Positions 26,980 to 36,428 of a stretch of 64,000 nucleotides of DNA are shown in pieces. Made by a program: the position numbers and the translations under genes. Positions within the stretch are counted from its first letter, which is position 1; the number at the start of each line of letters is the position of its first letter. The stretch is from NCBI RefSeq assembly GCF_003710815.1, contig NZ_RHHP01000042.1, forward strand, positions 1 to 64,000, in the 5' to 3' direction. The notes below the pieces were generated by a model that did no database searches, was not told the origin of the DNA, and was given only the letters and a program-made list of their open reading frames with translations. The DNA comes from Brevibacillus centrosporus. GTDB taxonomy: Bacteria > Bacillota > Bacilli > Brevibacillales > Brevibacillaceae.

Positions 26980-28577
26980 ACTCCCATTTCTCCCGATTTA
27001 CCCTTTTCCGTATTGCCGCAGCACAGATGATATCCTCTCTCCGTCAAGGTAATGCCTCCGCGCCCTGTGCTCACTTCGATTAATCCCTCGCTCCGCAGCT
27101 TTTCGATGATGCTCCTGACCTTTGTTTCATGAATCACCACACCATTTTGACGTGCCTGTTCGACTAAGGAACGCCTTCCAGCATTCCTTCCGCTTGTCTT
27201 GGCTTGATAAATCAGGTTCAGGATGAATCGCTCGTTATCGGGAGTAGAGTGATACAGCTGAAGCGGTACCTCATTGGGCGAGATCGCTGCAAACTCCCTT
27301 TCGTCCCCCTCGTCTAATCCGGGTATATCACTGGCAGACAGGTTGGGATCGTTCATGAAGGCAACGTACTCCATCGCGTTTTCCAGCTCACGCACATTTC
27401 CATGCCAGTCATGTCTGAACAAAGAGGCCGACAGCGGCTCTACTAACTGTTCGTCTGCTCCTCGTCTGCGCAAAAAATGAGCAGACAGCAGCGGAATATC
27501 CTCTTTGCGTTCACGAAGGGGTGGAATCAGCAGCTGGAGAACTTTTAACCGGTAGTACAAATCGGCACGAAAAGCCCCGTCGTTGACCATCCTGGACAAA
27601 TCGCGGTTGGTTGCCGCAATCACTCGAACATCGACAGGAAGCAAACGGGTTCCGCCCACTTTCAATACTTCCTTTTGCTGCAGGACACGCAGAAGCCGGC
27701 TCTGCATATTCGGAGAGATGTCCCCAATCTCATCCAAGAAGATCGTCCCTTTGTGTGCTTGCTCAAACAGCCCAGGCTTGCCCCCTTTGCGCGCCCCTGT
27801 AAAAGCTCCTTCTTCATAGCCAAACAGCTCACTCTCCAGCAAGTTATCCGGCAACGAGCTGCAGTTGACGGCAACGAACGGATACGAGGATCGGGTAGAA
27901 GCCTGATGAATCGCATGGGCAAACAATTCCTTGCCTGATCCGCTCTCCCCGAGAATCAGCACCGCAAGATCACTGTTAGCCATTTTTTCTGCTTGCTCTA
28001 CTACATTTTTCATACGACTCGAGGTTGTAACTAGATCGTCAAAAGAGTATTTGGCATGATGTCCTTTTGCATGCAGCCGCAGCTTCAGCTCCTGCTCTTC
28101 TACGTGGCGTGCCGCTTTTAAGGTCAGAACCCCGCCTGTCGAGTGGCCATTTTCCTTGATAATCTGTCTGCTTGCGAGAACCTTGTGTTTTTTAATTTGC
28201 AAAAGGGCTTGGCTGAACTCGTCTGTCAGCGCATCCAACTCGATTTTGACCCGCGCAAACAAGCTGTTTACCGTGAGTTGGACGGCCTCCTGAACCGTAC
28301 AATCGAACAGGGCTTGCGCCGCGGAATTAAAAAACGTAATCTTTCCGTTCATATCATAAGCGATGACGCCATCCTGTACCATGTCAAGCGTTTGCTGCAG
28401 CAGCAGCTTCGTATGAATCAAGCCTTGCATCGTGATCTGAATCCCTTGGCTCCTCGTGATGATAGATTCAGAATAAACAGACAAAATATCTCGGGCGTCA
28501 CTATGCAAGAGATTAAGCTGTGTCAGGATGTCGACGAGTGTGCTGACATCGATGACCCTCTCTCCGATATCAATCAC
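26967..28577 (-). CDS. Sigma-54-dependent transcriptional activator, 5'-truncated
   Basis: Enhancer-binding protein driving RpoN promoters. It has a PAS-like region (about 60-150: DMVQDGVIAYDMNGKITFFN), an AAA+ domain with Walker A GESGSGKE (about 210-217), GAFTGA (257-262) and Walker B GTIFLDEIGD (277-286). The C-terminus (about 440-515) looks like a winged helix (KVRSIIEKLRSEGLIEV...GGITLTERG) rather than the usual Fis-type helix. The GTG at 28577 has no ribosome site; the frame stays open upstream to about 28673 (GEGQLVPDGVTRVIDIGERV) without a good start and runs into the body of a chemoreceptor gene on the other strand. N-terminal sequence and promoter therefore appear lost. Likely regulator of the operon downstream. 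Confidence 0.85.
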   Translation of the reverse strand: MIDIGERVIDVSTLVDILTQLNLLHSDARDILSVYSESIITRSQGIQITMQGLIHTKLLLQQTLDMVQDGVIAYDMNGKITFFNSAAQALFDCTVQEAVQLTVNSLFARVKIELDALTDEFSQALLQIKKHKVLASRQIIKENGHSTGGVLTLKAARHVEEQELKLRLHAKGHHAKYSFDDLVTTSSRMKNVVEQAEKMANSDLAVLILGESGSGKELFAHAIHQASTRSSYPFVAVNCSSLPDNLLESELFGYEEGAFTGARKGGKPGLFEQAHKGTIFLDEIGDISPNMQSRLLRVLQQKEVLKVGGTRLLPVDVRVIAATNRDLSRMVNDGAFRADLYYRLKVLQLLIPPLRERKEDIPLLSAHFLRRRGADEQLVEPLSASLFRHDWHGNVRELENAMEYVAFMNDPNLSASDIPGLDEGDEREFAAISPNEVPLQLYHSTPDNERFILNLIYQAKTSGRNAGRRSLVEQARQNGVVIHETKVRSIIEKLRSEGLIEVSTGRGGITLTERGYHLCCGNTEKGKSGEMGVTGG

Positions 28578-28663
28578 GCGGGTGACACCGTCTGGTACAA
28601 GCTGCCCTTCTCCTGGTGTAATCGCAGAAGGATACGGCGGACAATTTTGGATTTCCGGATAAT

Positions 28664-29881
28664 ATGGGAAATATCATCGCGATTTTTGGCGTTGATACGA
28701 ATGCCAATATCGTGGATCGAGGCAAGCAAGAGCTCTTTCAATGGTTGGGAATTGGCTTCCTAGCATCCTTCATTATCGTTTTCCTCTTACAATACGGCTT
28801 CCTGCGTAAATTCTTGTCTCCACTGAAAGATCTGGTACAGGTAATCGGAAAAATGAATGAAGGACACCTGGATGTCTCCATCCAAGTGAAACAAAACGAT
28901 GAGCTGGGCCTAGTCGCGGAGAAAGTAAACGGCTTGATCAGTCATTGGCGCACGATTATCGAAAACGTCCAAAAACATGCAGAGCACGCTGCGACATCGG
29001 CCCATGAGCTGGCAGAAGGAGCGGCTCAGAATACGGCTACCTTGCAGCAAGTGACCGAAACCATCCAGGAATTGAAGGCAGGTACAGATGCTACCTCCCT
29101 CTCTGCAAACGAGAATGCTCGCGCCATGACAGAGATGGCCACAGGCATTCAGCGGATTGCGGAATCTACCTCCTCCCTTGCAGAATCCTCCCTCGGCATG
29201 TCGAAGGAAGCGGAAAAAGGAACAGATTCTGTGCAAATGGTCATTGACCAGATGGATTCGATCAGCCGTTCTGTTCAAATCTCGGCATCCGCTCTCAGCT
29301 CACTCGAGAGCAGTTCGAAAGAGATCGGTCATATCGTCGATGTCATCACGGAGATTGCCTCCCAAACCAATCTGCTGGCTTTGAATGCGGCGATCGAGGC
29401 GGCACGCGCAGGTGAACACGGGAAAGGATTCGCGGTTGTGGCAGACGAGGTTCGCAAGCTTGCCGAACAGTCCTCCAAATCGACCGCTCAAATCACTCAC
29501 CTGATCGAAGAAATTCAGCAGGAAATGGGCAAAGCCGTACAAAGCATGAAGCAAGGTACGAAAGAAGTGGAAACAGGGATCCAGGTTGCGAAAAATGCGG
29601 GAGATGCCTTCCAGCATATCCTGAATGCTACCCAGCAAGTTGCGGAGCAGGTCGAGGACGTTTCTGCTGTCTCGGAGCAAATGTCTGCAAGCTCTCAGCA
29701 AGTTTCCGCAACGGTAACGCAGCTCGCTTCCATTTCCCAGACATCCGCGGACCAGATAACGGATGTCGCTGCCGCATCGGAAGAACAGTTCTCTTCCCTG
29801 CAAGCGATCTCTGAATCGGCACAGCGTTTGAATCAGATGGCACAGGAGCTGCGCGACACCGTGAATGTCTTCAAAGTATAG
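28664..29881 (+). pseudogene. Methyl-accepting chemotaxis protein, 5'-truncated
   Basis: C-terminal 405 residues of a chemoreceptor. The visible product begins in what looks like the end of a Cache sensor domain (GNIIAIFGVDTNANIV), followed by TM2 (about 27-48), a HAMP domain (FLRKFLSPLKDLVQVIGKMNEGHL) and a complete signalling domain with the highly conserved tip EIASQTNLLALNAAIEAARA. TM1, most of the sensor domain and any ribosome site are missing; in-frame coding-like sequence stops at a TAA at 28619-28621. The missing part ends exactly where the opposing sigma-54 activator gene also loses its 5' end. As it stands it would lack an extracellular sensor. Confidence 0.82.
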
Positions 29882-30126
29882 CGTTCGAACTGCATCATTC
29901 GGTAGAGCAGGAGTACATCCTACATTCATTGCCCTTAGCAAACGCTTAGCGATAAGACTTTACTCATATCGTGGTAAACAGAAGACGTGTACCGGTATTC
30001 CTGATCGCAAGGAAGGCTCAACAACCCGGTCACGTCTTTCTGCTTTTCTAATGTCCAGACGTTTCGATATGGGGAGAATTCTTTCCAGAAGGTTTTCTAC
30101 CCAAGCATTCCTGGCTTCTAAAAAGG
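29882..30126. other. Gene-free stretch between chemoreceptor and dehydrogenase genes
   Basis: No credible gene. A 71-codon minus-strand frame (29960-30175) and a long plus-strand frame through the same region are both open, but neither has a ribosome site or a recognisable domain. It could be remnant coding sequence; I cannot identify it. Confidence 0.4.
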
Positions 30127-30153
30127 AAAAGACAACGTCGTCCGTTGTCTTTT
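30127..30153. terminator. Terminator after the 2-hydroxyacid dehydrogenase gene
   Basis: Perfect stem AAAAGACAACG/CGTTGTCTTTT with a 5-nt loop, 12 bp past the stop codon. Confidence 0.88.
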
Positions 30154-30164
30154 GTCGTAGCTGT

Positions 30165-31148
30165 TTATTTTTCAATTTCCAGCACTTCCGGATTTATCAG
30201 CGCAGGTGGTCGATTGCCAAGAATTCCTTGAACAAAGTTCTCTGCCGCGAATTGCACCATCGCCTGTCTCGTTTCCCATGTAGCCGATCCGATATGTGGC
30301 AGAGTAACCACATTCGGCATAGACAAGAGTGGATGCTTCGGGTCTATTGGCTCTTGGACAAAGACATCCAGCCCCGCTGCCAAAATCTCTCCTTCTTGTA
30401 AGGCCGAAACCAGTGCCTCCTCATCTACCGTGGCGCCGCGTGAGCCATTCACAAAAATGGCCGACTTCTTCATCAAGCGGAACTCTTTTTCCCCGATCAG
30501 CTTGGTCGTTTCTGCACTCAACGGAACCATCAAACAGATGAAATCCGCCTCCCGACAAAGCTCTTCGAGGCTGCAATACGTTGCCTGATAGGTTTTCTCA
30601 ACCTCTTCATTCCGGGATCGATTGTGGTACAAGATATTCATCCCAAAGCCAAAATGGGCACGTTTTGCGATAGCAGCACCAATACGCCCCATCCCGATGA
30701 TCCCAAGCGTCTTGTGGTGCATGTCCACCCCGTAATACTCAGGCGTGATATGCGACGTCCAATTGCCAGACTTGATCATGTGATCCAGCTCTGGAATGCG
30801 CCGTGCAGTCGCGAGCATCAGACCAATCATGGTGTCTGCCACTGTTTCATTCAGCACATTGGGCGTGTTTGTTGCCATTACACCGTGTCTTGTGAGCGCA
30901 GGTACATCCAGATTGTCGTATCCCACGCCCACATTACTGACGATTTGCAGGTTCGGTGCCTTTTCCAGAAGCTCGTCGTTTACCTTCAGACCCGTTCCTA
31001 ACAGTCCCTTTGCCTCTTTTAATTCTTCGTAGAACGCCTGCATATTATCGGCATGAAGCTGCTCAAAATAGACGACTTCACAGGCTTCCTGGACATACTC
31101 GAGTACACTTGGTTCCACTTTTTTATAAATAATCACTTTCGGCTTCAT
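30165..31148 (-). CDS. D-2-hydroxyacid dehydrogenase (glyoxylate/hydroxypyruvate reductase type)
   Basis: NAD(P)H-dependent reductase of about 327 residues. It has the D-isomer dehydrogenase signature set: VSNVGVGYDNLDV, TPNVLNETVADTMIGLMLATAR, Rossmann loop GIIGMGRIGAAIAKRA, FICLMVPLSAETTKLIGEKEF, the catalytic Arg region NGSRGATVDEEALV, LDVFVQEP (Glu) and LPHIGSATWETR (His). NRSR after the second strand suggests NADPH use. The start is either ATG 31154 or ATG 31148; I prefer 31148 (MKPKVIIYKK) because GGCGAGGG is then seven bases away. Monocistronic with its own terminator. Confidence 0.9.
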   Translation of the reverse strand: MKPKVIIYKKVEPSVLEYVQEACEVVYFEQLHADNMQAFYEELKEAKGLLGTGLKVNDELLEKAPNLQIVSNVGVGYDNLDVPALTRHGVMATNTPNVLNETVADTMIGLMLATARRIPELDHMIKSGNWTSHITPEYYGVDMHHKTLGIIGMGRIGAAIAKRAHFGFGMNILYHNRSRNEEVEKTYQATYCSLEELCREADFICLMVPLSAETTKLIGEKEFRLMKKSAIFVNGSRGATVDEEALVSALQEGEILAAGLDVFVQEPIDPKHPLLSMPNVVTLPHIGSATWETRQAMVQFAAENFVQGILGNRPPALINPEVLEIEK

Positions 31149-31267
31149 ATACATGCCCTCGCCTTCCAGAAAGTAGATGGTACACTGCCAATACGAACGA
31201 ATTTGTCAGTTGTCTTTTCTTTTTCGCAAAGAACTTCTATAATTCCTGCTATTGCTTCCCTTCCTAA

Positions 31268-31295
31268 CAAAAAGAGGCGGGGATTTCTCCCCACC
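31268..31295 (-). terminator. Terminator after DJ-1/PfpI paralogue 1
   Basis: Stem GGCGGGGA/TCCCCACC with a TTTC loop and, on the minus strand, a CTTTTTG exit; about 95 bp beyond the gene's stop. Confidence 0.75.
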
Positions 31296-31390
31296 CTGCG
31301 AGTAAATGCTTGAATCTGCGTCCTGCACACATCGCTTCGATTACCAAACCTTCAGTTGAATCGTGATTGTCCTTTGGTTTTGTTCGATAA

Positions 31391-32746
31391 TCATTTCGTT
31401 GATTCCTTTACTAAAAAACGTCTATCAATAAAGTATGCAAACAGCAAACTGATAGTGGCTAGAAATAGTGGTACTCCAAAGGCTTCAATTGAGAATGGAT
31501 TACCCTCTAGCTGCAAATAGTCTGCACGATACTCTAAGCGCTTTGCTCCAAATTTTGCAGTCAGCTTATCCTCCTGTTTAGCTAAATCTTCAAGTGGTGC
31601 ATCAAACATAAATCTCTTCGTAGATTCGCTATGCAAGAATTCAGGCTTAACGCTCTTTCCGCTTGCAATCCATGCTTCTACTTCCTCGGCTCCCAATATT
31701 CTTGCCTCGGTGCCTGGAACAATGAGGCGATCTAACTGAGGAGCATTCTGAATTTGATATTTAGAAATCAGGTTCAGATGATATTTTGTGACTATCGGTT
31801 GCTCATTGCTCGATATAGAAATGACTTTCGTCGTTCCTGAAGCCGCATACGTATCATATATCGCGGATAACTCGCCATCATCCATACCATCGTATAACAA
31901 TACGCCTGTCTGTGTCTGGTTCCACTGAAAAGCTTGATTAAACAGGTAAATTATTTCGCTCCTATCCAGGTAATATGGATCAACCTTAGGATTATTCACA
32001 AAGTGGTAGGTAGGGTAATTCATGTCGGCCGCAATTTTTTCGGCCATTGATTTGCCCAGCTGCTGGGAAATGACATAGAGGGTAGCATCGATTCCTGATG
32101 TGAGACCTGCCGAGGATACTATTTTCTCTCCACCCACTACATATCGCTGGTCCCTAATCCAGTTTGTTTCCGAGAATGACTTTTTAATTTGATCAAAGAA
32201 TTGCCAATGCACAGTTGAAGATTTTCCTGTTAATAATCCCGCATCTGCCGCATTGACAGCTCCTCCACATATACTCAGAATGAACGTGTCCGAATGTTTT
32301 TGGATCCATTCACGTACAGGTTTATATTTTTCCTGGTTTTCTAAGGGCATGTATGGGATCACAATGAGATCTGGACTTTTACCTAACAATTGATCCAATT
32401 CTTCAAAAGAATAATGTGGCAACAAATCAAGACCACCTGTTAACGAGGTAACATTTTTGTCAGGAGCAATGGCGAACACATTATAAGCTTTAGTCATCGC
32501 TAACATCTGATAGGGAACCAAAAAATCAAATACTTCAGTGGTTGGACTCCCCAAAAGAACTGCGGCAGTCGGTTTGTTCGGATTATAATCAGGTATTTCT
32601 ACCTGGTTTATTTTGGGGATCGGTTCATTGCGTAAGGAGTACCAATACGCCTTCTGCTCACCAAGAAAACCGATTACCCCACCTCCTCCAACGATAAACA
32701 CGAGTATACCTAGATAAACAGCCAAACGTAGTAAAAACCTTTTCAA
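31391..32746 (-). CDS. Membrane-anchored tandem DJ-1/PfpI-like protein, paralogue 1
   Basis: Protein of 451 residues with an N-terminal helix (about 6-28), a GATase1/DJ-1/PfpI domain (about 58-240), a second DJ-1-like half (about 285-375: GVLLYDGMDDGELSAIYDTY ... RLIVPGTEA) and a C-terminal helix ending in FIDRRFLVKES. Domain 1 carries the nucleophile elbow LSICGGAVNAADAGLL with Cys near residue 160 and STVHW, as in isonitrile hydratase and AraC-type PfpI domains, plus SSAGLTSGIDATLYVIS. The TTG start at 32746 lies eight bases after AGGAGG. Paralogous to 32913-34241 and 36429-37790. Its own promoter carries the GTTCATA direct repeats. Whether it is an amidase, hydratase or redox sensor is unknown. 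Confidence 0.8.
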   Translation of the reverse strand: MKRFLLRLAVYLGILVFIVGGGGVIGFLGEQKAYWYSLRNEPIPKINQVEIPDYNPNKPTAAVLLGSPTTEVFDFLVPYQMLAMTKAYNVFAIAPDKNVTSLTGGLDLLPHYSFEELDQLLGKSPDLIVIPYMPLENQEKYKPVREWIQKHSDTFILSICGGAVNAADAGLLTGKSSTVHWQFFDQIKKSFSETNWIRDQRYVVGGEKIVSSAGLTSGIDATLYVISQQLGKSMAEKIAADMNYPTYHFVNNPKVDPYYLDRSEIIYLFNQAFQWNQTQTGVLLYDGMDDGELSAIYDTYAASGTTKVISISSNEQPIVTKYHLNLISKYQIQNAPQLDRLIVPGTEARILGAEEVEAWIASGKSVKPEFLHSESTKRFMFDAPLEDLAKQEDKLTAKFGAKRLEYRADYLQLEGNPFSIEAFGVPLFLATISLLFAYFIDRRFLVKESTK

Positions 32747-32790
32747 AGAAATTTCCTCCTTATTAAATCCATATGCCTTCCATGCATTTC

Positions 32791-32823
32791 ACTATAATCC
32801 ACCAATATGAACGTACTATGAAC
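32791..32823 (-). promoter_or_regulatory. Promoter with GTTCATA direct repeats, unit A
   Basis: On the minus strand: GTTCATA (32817-32823), 4 bp, GTTCATA (32806-32812), then TATAGT (32791-32796), with nine bases between the last A of the second repeat and the -10. The 11-bp repeat period overlapping the -35 position is what OmpR/PhoB-type activators use. The same layout appears at 38705-38737. Confidence 0.6.
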
Positions 32824-32857
32824 AGCGGATGCTGCTTCCCTTTGCAATCATGAAAAC

Positions 32858-32895
32858 AGACCGTATCCCCATGTATAATGCGGGGGATACGGTCT
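32858..32895 (-). terminator. Terminator after DJ-1/PfpI paralogue 2
   Basis: Perfect 13-bp stem AGACCGTATCCCC/GGGGATACGGTCT followed on the minus strand by TGTTTTC, 18 bp past the stop. Confidence 0.85.
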
Positions 32896-32912
32896 TATCC
32901 TTCAATTAGTTA

Positions 32913-34241
32913 TTAAACCCATTTGGAAAGAAAACGTCTATCAATCAGGTAGCCTGTCAACAAAGCCCAAACACCAAGCATAAGCGCGGTGATAAAAGCT
33001 TCCCAGGCAAATAGTTCACCCTCCAGCTCTAAATGATCAGGCCGATATTCTAATCGTTTGGCGGCCCATTTCGCTGTAAGAAGGTCCTCTTGCTTCGCTA
33101 AATCTTCCAGCGTCGTGTCAAATACAAACCTGTCTGGCTTGTGGCTATGGATGTATTCAGGTTGCACTCCACGATCTTGTTCGTTCCATGATTGACTAGC
33201 GTACGTTGACAACGTGGGTGCCTCTGTTCCTGGCACTAATAATCGCTTAATTTTGGGAGCATTCGATACTTGATACCTAGATACGAGATTTAAATCGTGT
33301 TTTGTTACGATAACGCCTTCCGAATTTGAAATTGTAAAAACCTTTGCCGTACCTAATGGCGAATACGTGTCAAAAATGGAAGCCAGTGCACTTTCTTCCA
33401 TTCCTTCATAAAGAAGAACACCTACTTGCTTTTTTTGAAACTGAAAGGCCAGATTCATATAATAAATTGCCTCAGTTTTATCAATATAATAAGGCTCAAC
33501 TTTAGGATTGTTCACATAGTGATAAGAAGGGTAATGCAACTCTTTCGCTATTTTCACAGCAGCAGACTCTCCTAACTGGTGCGAAATAACATAGAGAACA
33601 GCATCGATACCCGATGTGAGACCTGCTGAGGATGTAATATTTCCTGTCTGGACGAACCGCTGGTCCCTTATCCAATTGGTATCAGGATATGTCTTGGTAA
33701 CCTGGTTAACGATACGCCAGTGGATGGTGGATGTTTTCCCTTTTAATAACCCCGCATCGGCAAGATTCCTTGATCCAGAACAGATACTTAATATCTTGGT
33801 TTTCCCGTGTTTTTGTATCCACTGTCGAACAGGACGGTACTTTTCTTCATCGTCCATAGGCATAAAAGGAACCACAATAAGATCAGGACTCTTTCCAAGT
33901 AACCCATCCATTTCTTCAAATGAAAAATGTGGAATGAGATCCAAACCGCCGGTTAAAGCCGCTACCTTGTTATCTGGTGCCACAGCATACACATTAAATT
34001 CGTCCGTCATTGCAAACATTTCGTAAGGAACAAGAAAATCAAATACCTCCGTAATTGGATTTCCCAATACGACTGCAACTGTCGGTTTAGTGGGATCATA
34101 CTTTGGTATTTTTACTCCCTGAAAAGAAGGGCTTGATATGTTACGAACAGATATCCAATCGGCTCTTGAGCGAACAGCACCAAATGCACCAACACCCCCC
34201 ACAAATAAAAGAAATAGAGACAGATATAGAACAAAACGCAT
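32913..34241 (-). CDS. Membrane-anchored tandem DJ-1/PfpI-like protein, paralogue 2
   Basis: Protein of 442 residues with the same plan as paralogue 1: N-terminal helix (about 3-22), first DJ-1/PfpI domain with LSICSGSRNLADAGLLKGK (Cys about 154) and STIHW, second DJ-1-like half (GVLLYEGMEESALASIFDTY ... RLLVPGTEA), C-terminal helix and YLIDRRFLSKW. I use the ATG at 34241, which follows GAAGGG and aligns with the paralogues; 17 upstream codons are dropped. It follows the phosphatase gene by 43 bp and ends the MFS-phosphatase-DJ-1 transcription unit. Confidence 0.8.
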   Translation of the reverse strand: MRFVLYLSLFLLFVGGVGAFGAVRSRADWISVRNISSPSFQGVKIPKYDPTKPTVAVVLGNPITEVFDFLVPYEMFAMTDEFNVYAVAPDNKVAALTGGLDLIPHFSFEEMDGLLGKSPDLIVVPFMPMDDEEKYRPVRQWIQKHGKTKILSICSGSRNLADAGLLKGKTSTIHWRIVNQVTKTYPDTNWIRDQRFVQTGNITSSAGLTSGIDAVLYVISHQLGESAAVKIAKELHYPSYHYVNNPKVEPYYIDKTEAIYYMNLAFQFQKKQVGVLLYEGMEESALASIFDTYSPLGTAKVFTISNSEGVIVTKHDLNLVSRYQVSNAPKIKRLLVPGTEAPTLSTYASQSWNEQDRGVQPEYIHSHKPDRFVFDTTLEDLAKQEDLLTAKWAAKRLEYRPDHLELEGELFAWEAFITALMLGVWALLTGYLIDRRFLSKWV

Positions 34242-34284
34242 GAATCCCTTCTTCAATTCGTATTCCTCCACCGGAAAATATGCT

Positions 34285-35076
34285 TTAATCAAGAATCAAT
34301 TCTTTCAATTTTCGCAAGGTACCTTGTTCGATCCCACATGCTCGAATCAGGTACATGTCAATCGAACCGTACTTTTGAATTATGTCACTGAACACTTCAT
34401 CCAAGCACTCCTTGTTAGCCATCAATATGAGTTTTATTCGCGCTGGCTTTACCTGGAATAAAGTCAACCATGACATCGCTTTACTCAATTTCTCCAAGCG
34501 TGATTTGTATAAATCATTGGTTACTAGATATTCTTGCACAACAATGGGATAAGGAACTCCCGCGATCAATTGGATTAATGCCGAAATAAAACCGGTACGG
34601 TCCTTACCCGCCGTACAATGAATTAAGGCAGGAAGATTTTGCTCTTGAGCGAGTAAGTCTATGATTTTCTTTATCTGTAGAGTGCTCTCTACTGCCATAT
34701 AATGATAATAGGCTCTACTAAACTTCTTGAAATTTTCTGCTCCTGCCCTCCCAAAAAAGAAGTCTATGATTTGTCGTTTACTGGCTTGTGTTCCCTCCAG
34801 ATGAAGTGGCATATTCATAACCTTAAATCGTCCGTGTGGTAATAGACGTGATTGTTTTGATTTGTGCTCTTTTGGAGAACGGAGGTCACATATGACTTTT
34901 ATTCGACATTCATCCAGCTTTTTCAAATCATTTTCTGTCATCCGGGATAGATCGTCAGAGCGGTAAAGAACTCCGGTTTTCAAACTTCTTCCATCTTCCG
35001 TTTTCAAGCCTCCCATGTCCCTAAAGTTAACCAGTTTATCAAATGACAGATTCATTTCTCCAACAGCTCGCTGCAA
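34285..35076 (-). CDS. Tyrosine/dual-specificity protein phosphatase (Y_phosphatase3 type)
   Basis: Phosphatase of 263 residues with the P-loop HCTAGKDRTGF (Cys nucleophile, Arg, Thr). The N-terminal VNFRDMGGLKTEDGRSLKTGVLYRSD block is diagnostic of bacterial Y_phosphatase3 enzymes, which remove phosphate from tyrosine and, in some members such as Listeria LipA, from phosphoinositides. No signal peptide. The TTG at 35076 is used because GGGAGGG lies six bases before it; the ATG seven codons later is too close to its GGAG. It lies between the MFS gene (30 bp upstream) and DJ-1 paralogue 2. Role in the cassette unknown. Confidence 0.88.
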   Translation of the reverse strand: MQRAVGEMNLSFDKLVNFRDMGGLKTEDGRSLKTGVLYRSDDLSRMTENDLKKLDECRIKVICDLRSPKEHKSKQSRLLPHGRFKVMNMPLHLEGTQASKRQIIDFFFGRAGAENFKKFSRAYYHYMAVESTLQIKKIIDLLAQEQNLPALIHCTAGKDRTGFISALIQLIAGVPYPIVVQEYLVTNDLYKSRLEKLSKAMSWLTLFQVKPARIKLILMANKECLDEVFSDIIQKYGSIDMYLIRACGIEQGTLRKLKELILD

Positions 35077-35106
35077 AGGATTCCCTCCCGTTTCGTGGTT
35101 TCTCGA

Positions 35107-36344
35107 TTAAGGATTCTGCATGTTTAACAAGGCAAGATGACGGTTAAATTTTACGTGCAACTTACTGCCTCGCCAGAAAAATACAACATTTAACAGGGCA
35201 ATGAGACCGTATGTTCCAAATGTGAAGAACCCGCCAGATGAGAAGTGTGTGAGAATCACACTACCTAGCCAAGGACCAATAAAAGACCCCAGTGTAGTGA
35301 AGCTTTGCGCTCCGTAGTACGCTCCACGAAAATGAGCAGGTGTGATTTGATCCAACAACTGGTATTCCGCAGGGATAACTAGTACTTCCCCCATGGTAAA
35401 AACAACCATGGACACAACAAAGTGCCACCTCTCATTTGCAAAAGCAAAACCAAGCATCCCTAAGGCCAAAATGCTGCTGCCCATAAAAACGGACACAATA
35501 GGTTGAAATTTTTGAGCAATCCTCGTCACTGGAATTTGAAACACGATTACACAAATCGAATTGACACCGACAATGATTGCAAATAACTTCGCAGGTTCAT
35601 TTTCCTGTAGGCCTAAATACTGCATAAGTGGAACAGACCATTGACCATGAACAACCGTGCTTAAAATTCCCCCTATTATGAAAAGAAGCAATGGAGCGTC
35701 TCTATAAATCACTTTGCACGCAATTACGATAGAGGACTTATCGGATTGGTTGTAGGAGGCTGGATGGCGGGTATCCTGTTTTATCAAAACGAGAAGTCCG
35801 ACTCCTAAAATACAGTAGACTGCTGCCGCGACATAAAAGGATTCAATCGATCCTCCTATATCCGCCAAGAGCCCAATCAATGGTCCCAACGCATAGGCAA
35901 TATTCACAACCAGGTAACGCAGTGAAAAAACTTTCAAGCATATTCCGACGGCGTTACATCTGCCATTAGTGCTTTTGAGACTGGGCTAAAAAAGCCGGAG
36001 AAAAAACCTTTGAGAAAAACAAATAGAAACAACAAAACGGGTTCCTTACTCAATGCGAAGCCTATCATAAAGACGGAATAGGCAAACATAGACAGTATGA
36101 GAACTGGCTTTCTGCCTAAAACATCCGAAAGCGATCCCGCCAAAAATCCGCCCAATGTTGCAGCCAATGGTACGATCCCAGAAAGTACACCGATGTGGAT
36201 GGGCTCCATTTTCAGCACACTGGATAAATAGAGCGGCAAGAATAGAATGGAAGTGGCATCTGCCAAGGTTAAGAGGAAAGTAAAGCACACGAATAGATAC
36301 ACATATGGATGATGAGTCATCCTGGCCCTTCCTATGTGAGACAA
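35107..36344 (-). pseudogene. MFS transporter with a single frameshift
   Basis: Two overlapping frames together make a normal-length (about 412 residues), 12-helix major facilitator protein. The first (36344-35934) ends ...ALMADVTPSEYA at TGA; the second (35937-35107) continues KVFSLRYLVVNIAYALGPLIG, which is the normal continuation in this family. Stop and restart share TTGA at 35934-35937. Loss of one base in GCTTGAAAG accounts for it. Motif A is intact in the first half (GSLSDVLGRKPVLI). The start is the TTG at 36344 (AAAGGAG, eight bases) or the ATG at 36320. No slippery heptamer was seen, so mutation or sequencing error is favoured over programmed frameshifting. Confidence 0.82.
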
Positions 36345-36398
36345 GAGTACAGCTCCTTTTTGATATAAACTTTAACAATCTAAAGAAAAATGGTAATG

Positions 36399-36415
36399 AT
36401 GAACGCATCATGAAC
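36399..36415 (-). promoter_or_regulatory. GTTCAT direct repeats, unit B
   Basis: GTTCAT at 36410-36415 and 36399-36404 on the minus strand, 11 bp apart, upstream of the MFS gene and just past the stop of DJ-1 paralogue 3. It matches the repeats of units A and C, but no good -10 follows at the equivalent distance. Confidence 0.45.
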
Positions 36416-36428
36416 GAATCCCTTGCTA

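Noticed and set aside
29865..30401. A 178-codon plus-strand frame after the chemoreceptor
   Set aside because: It overlaps the receptor end, crosses a terminator and enters the dehydrogenase gene antisense; no ribosome site or domain.
35925..35945. Programmed -1 frameshift in the MFS gene
   Set aside because: No X_XXY_YYZ slippery site or strong downstream structure at the junction; a one-base deletion explains it.
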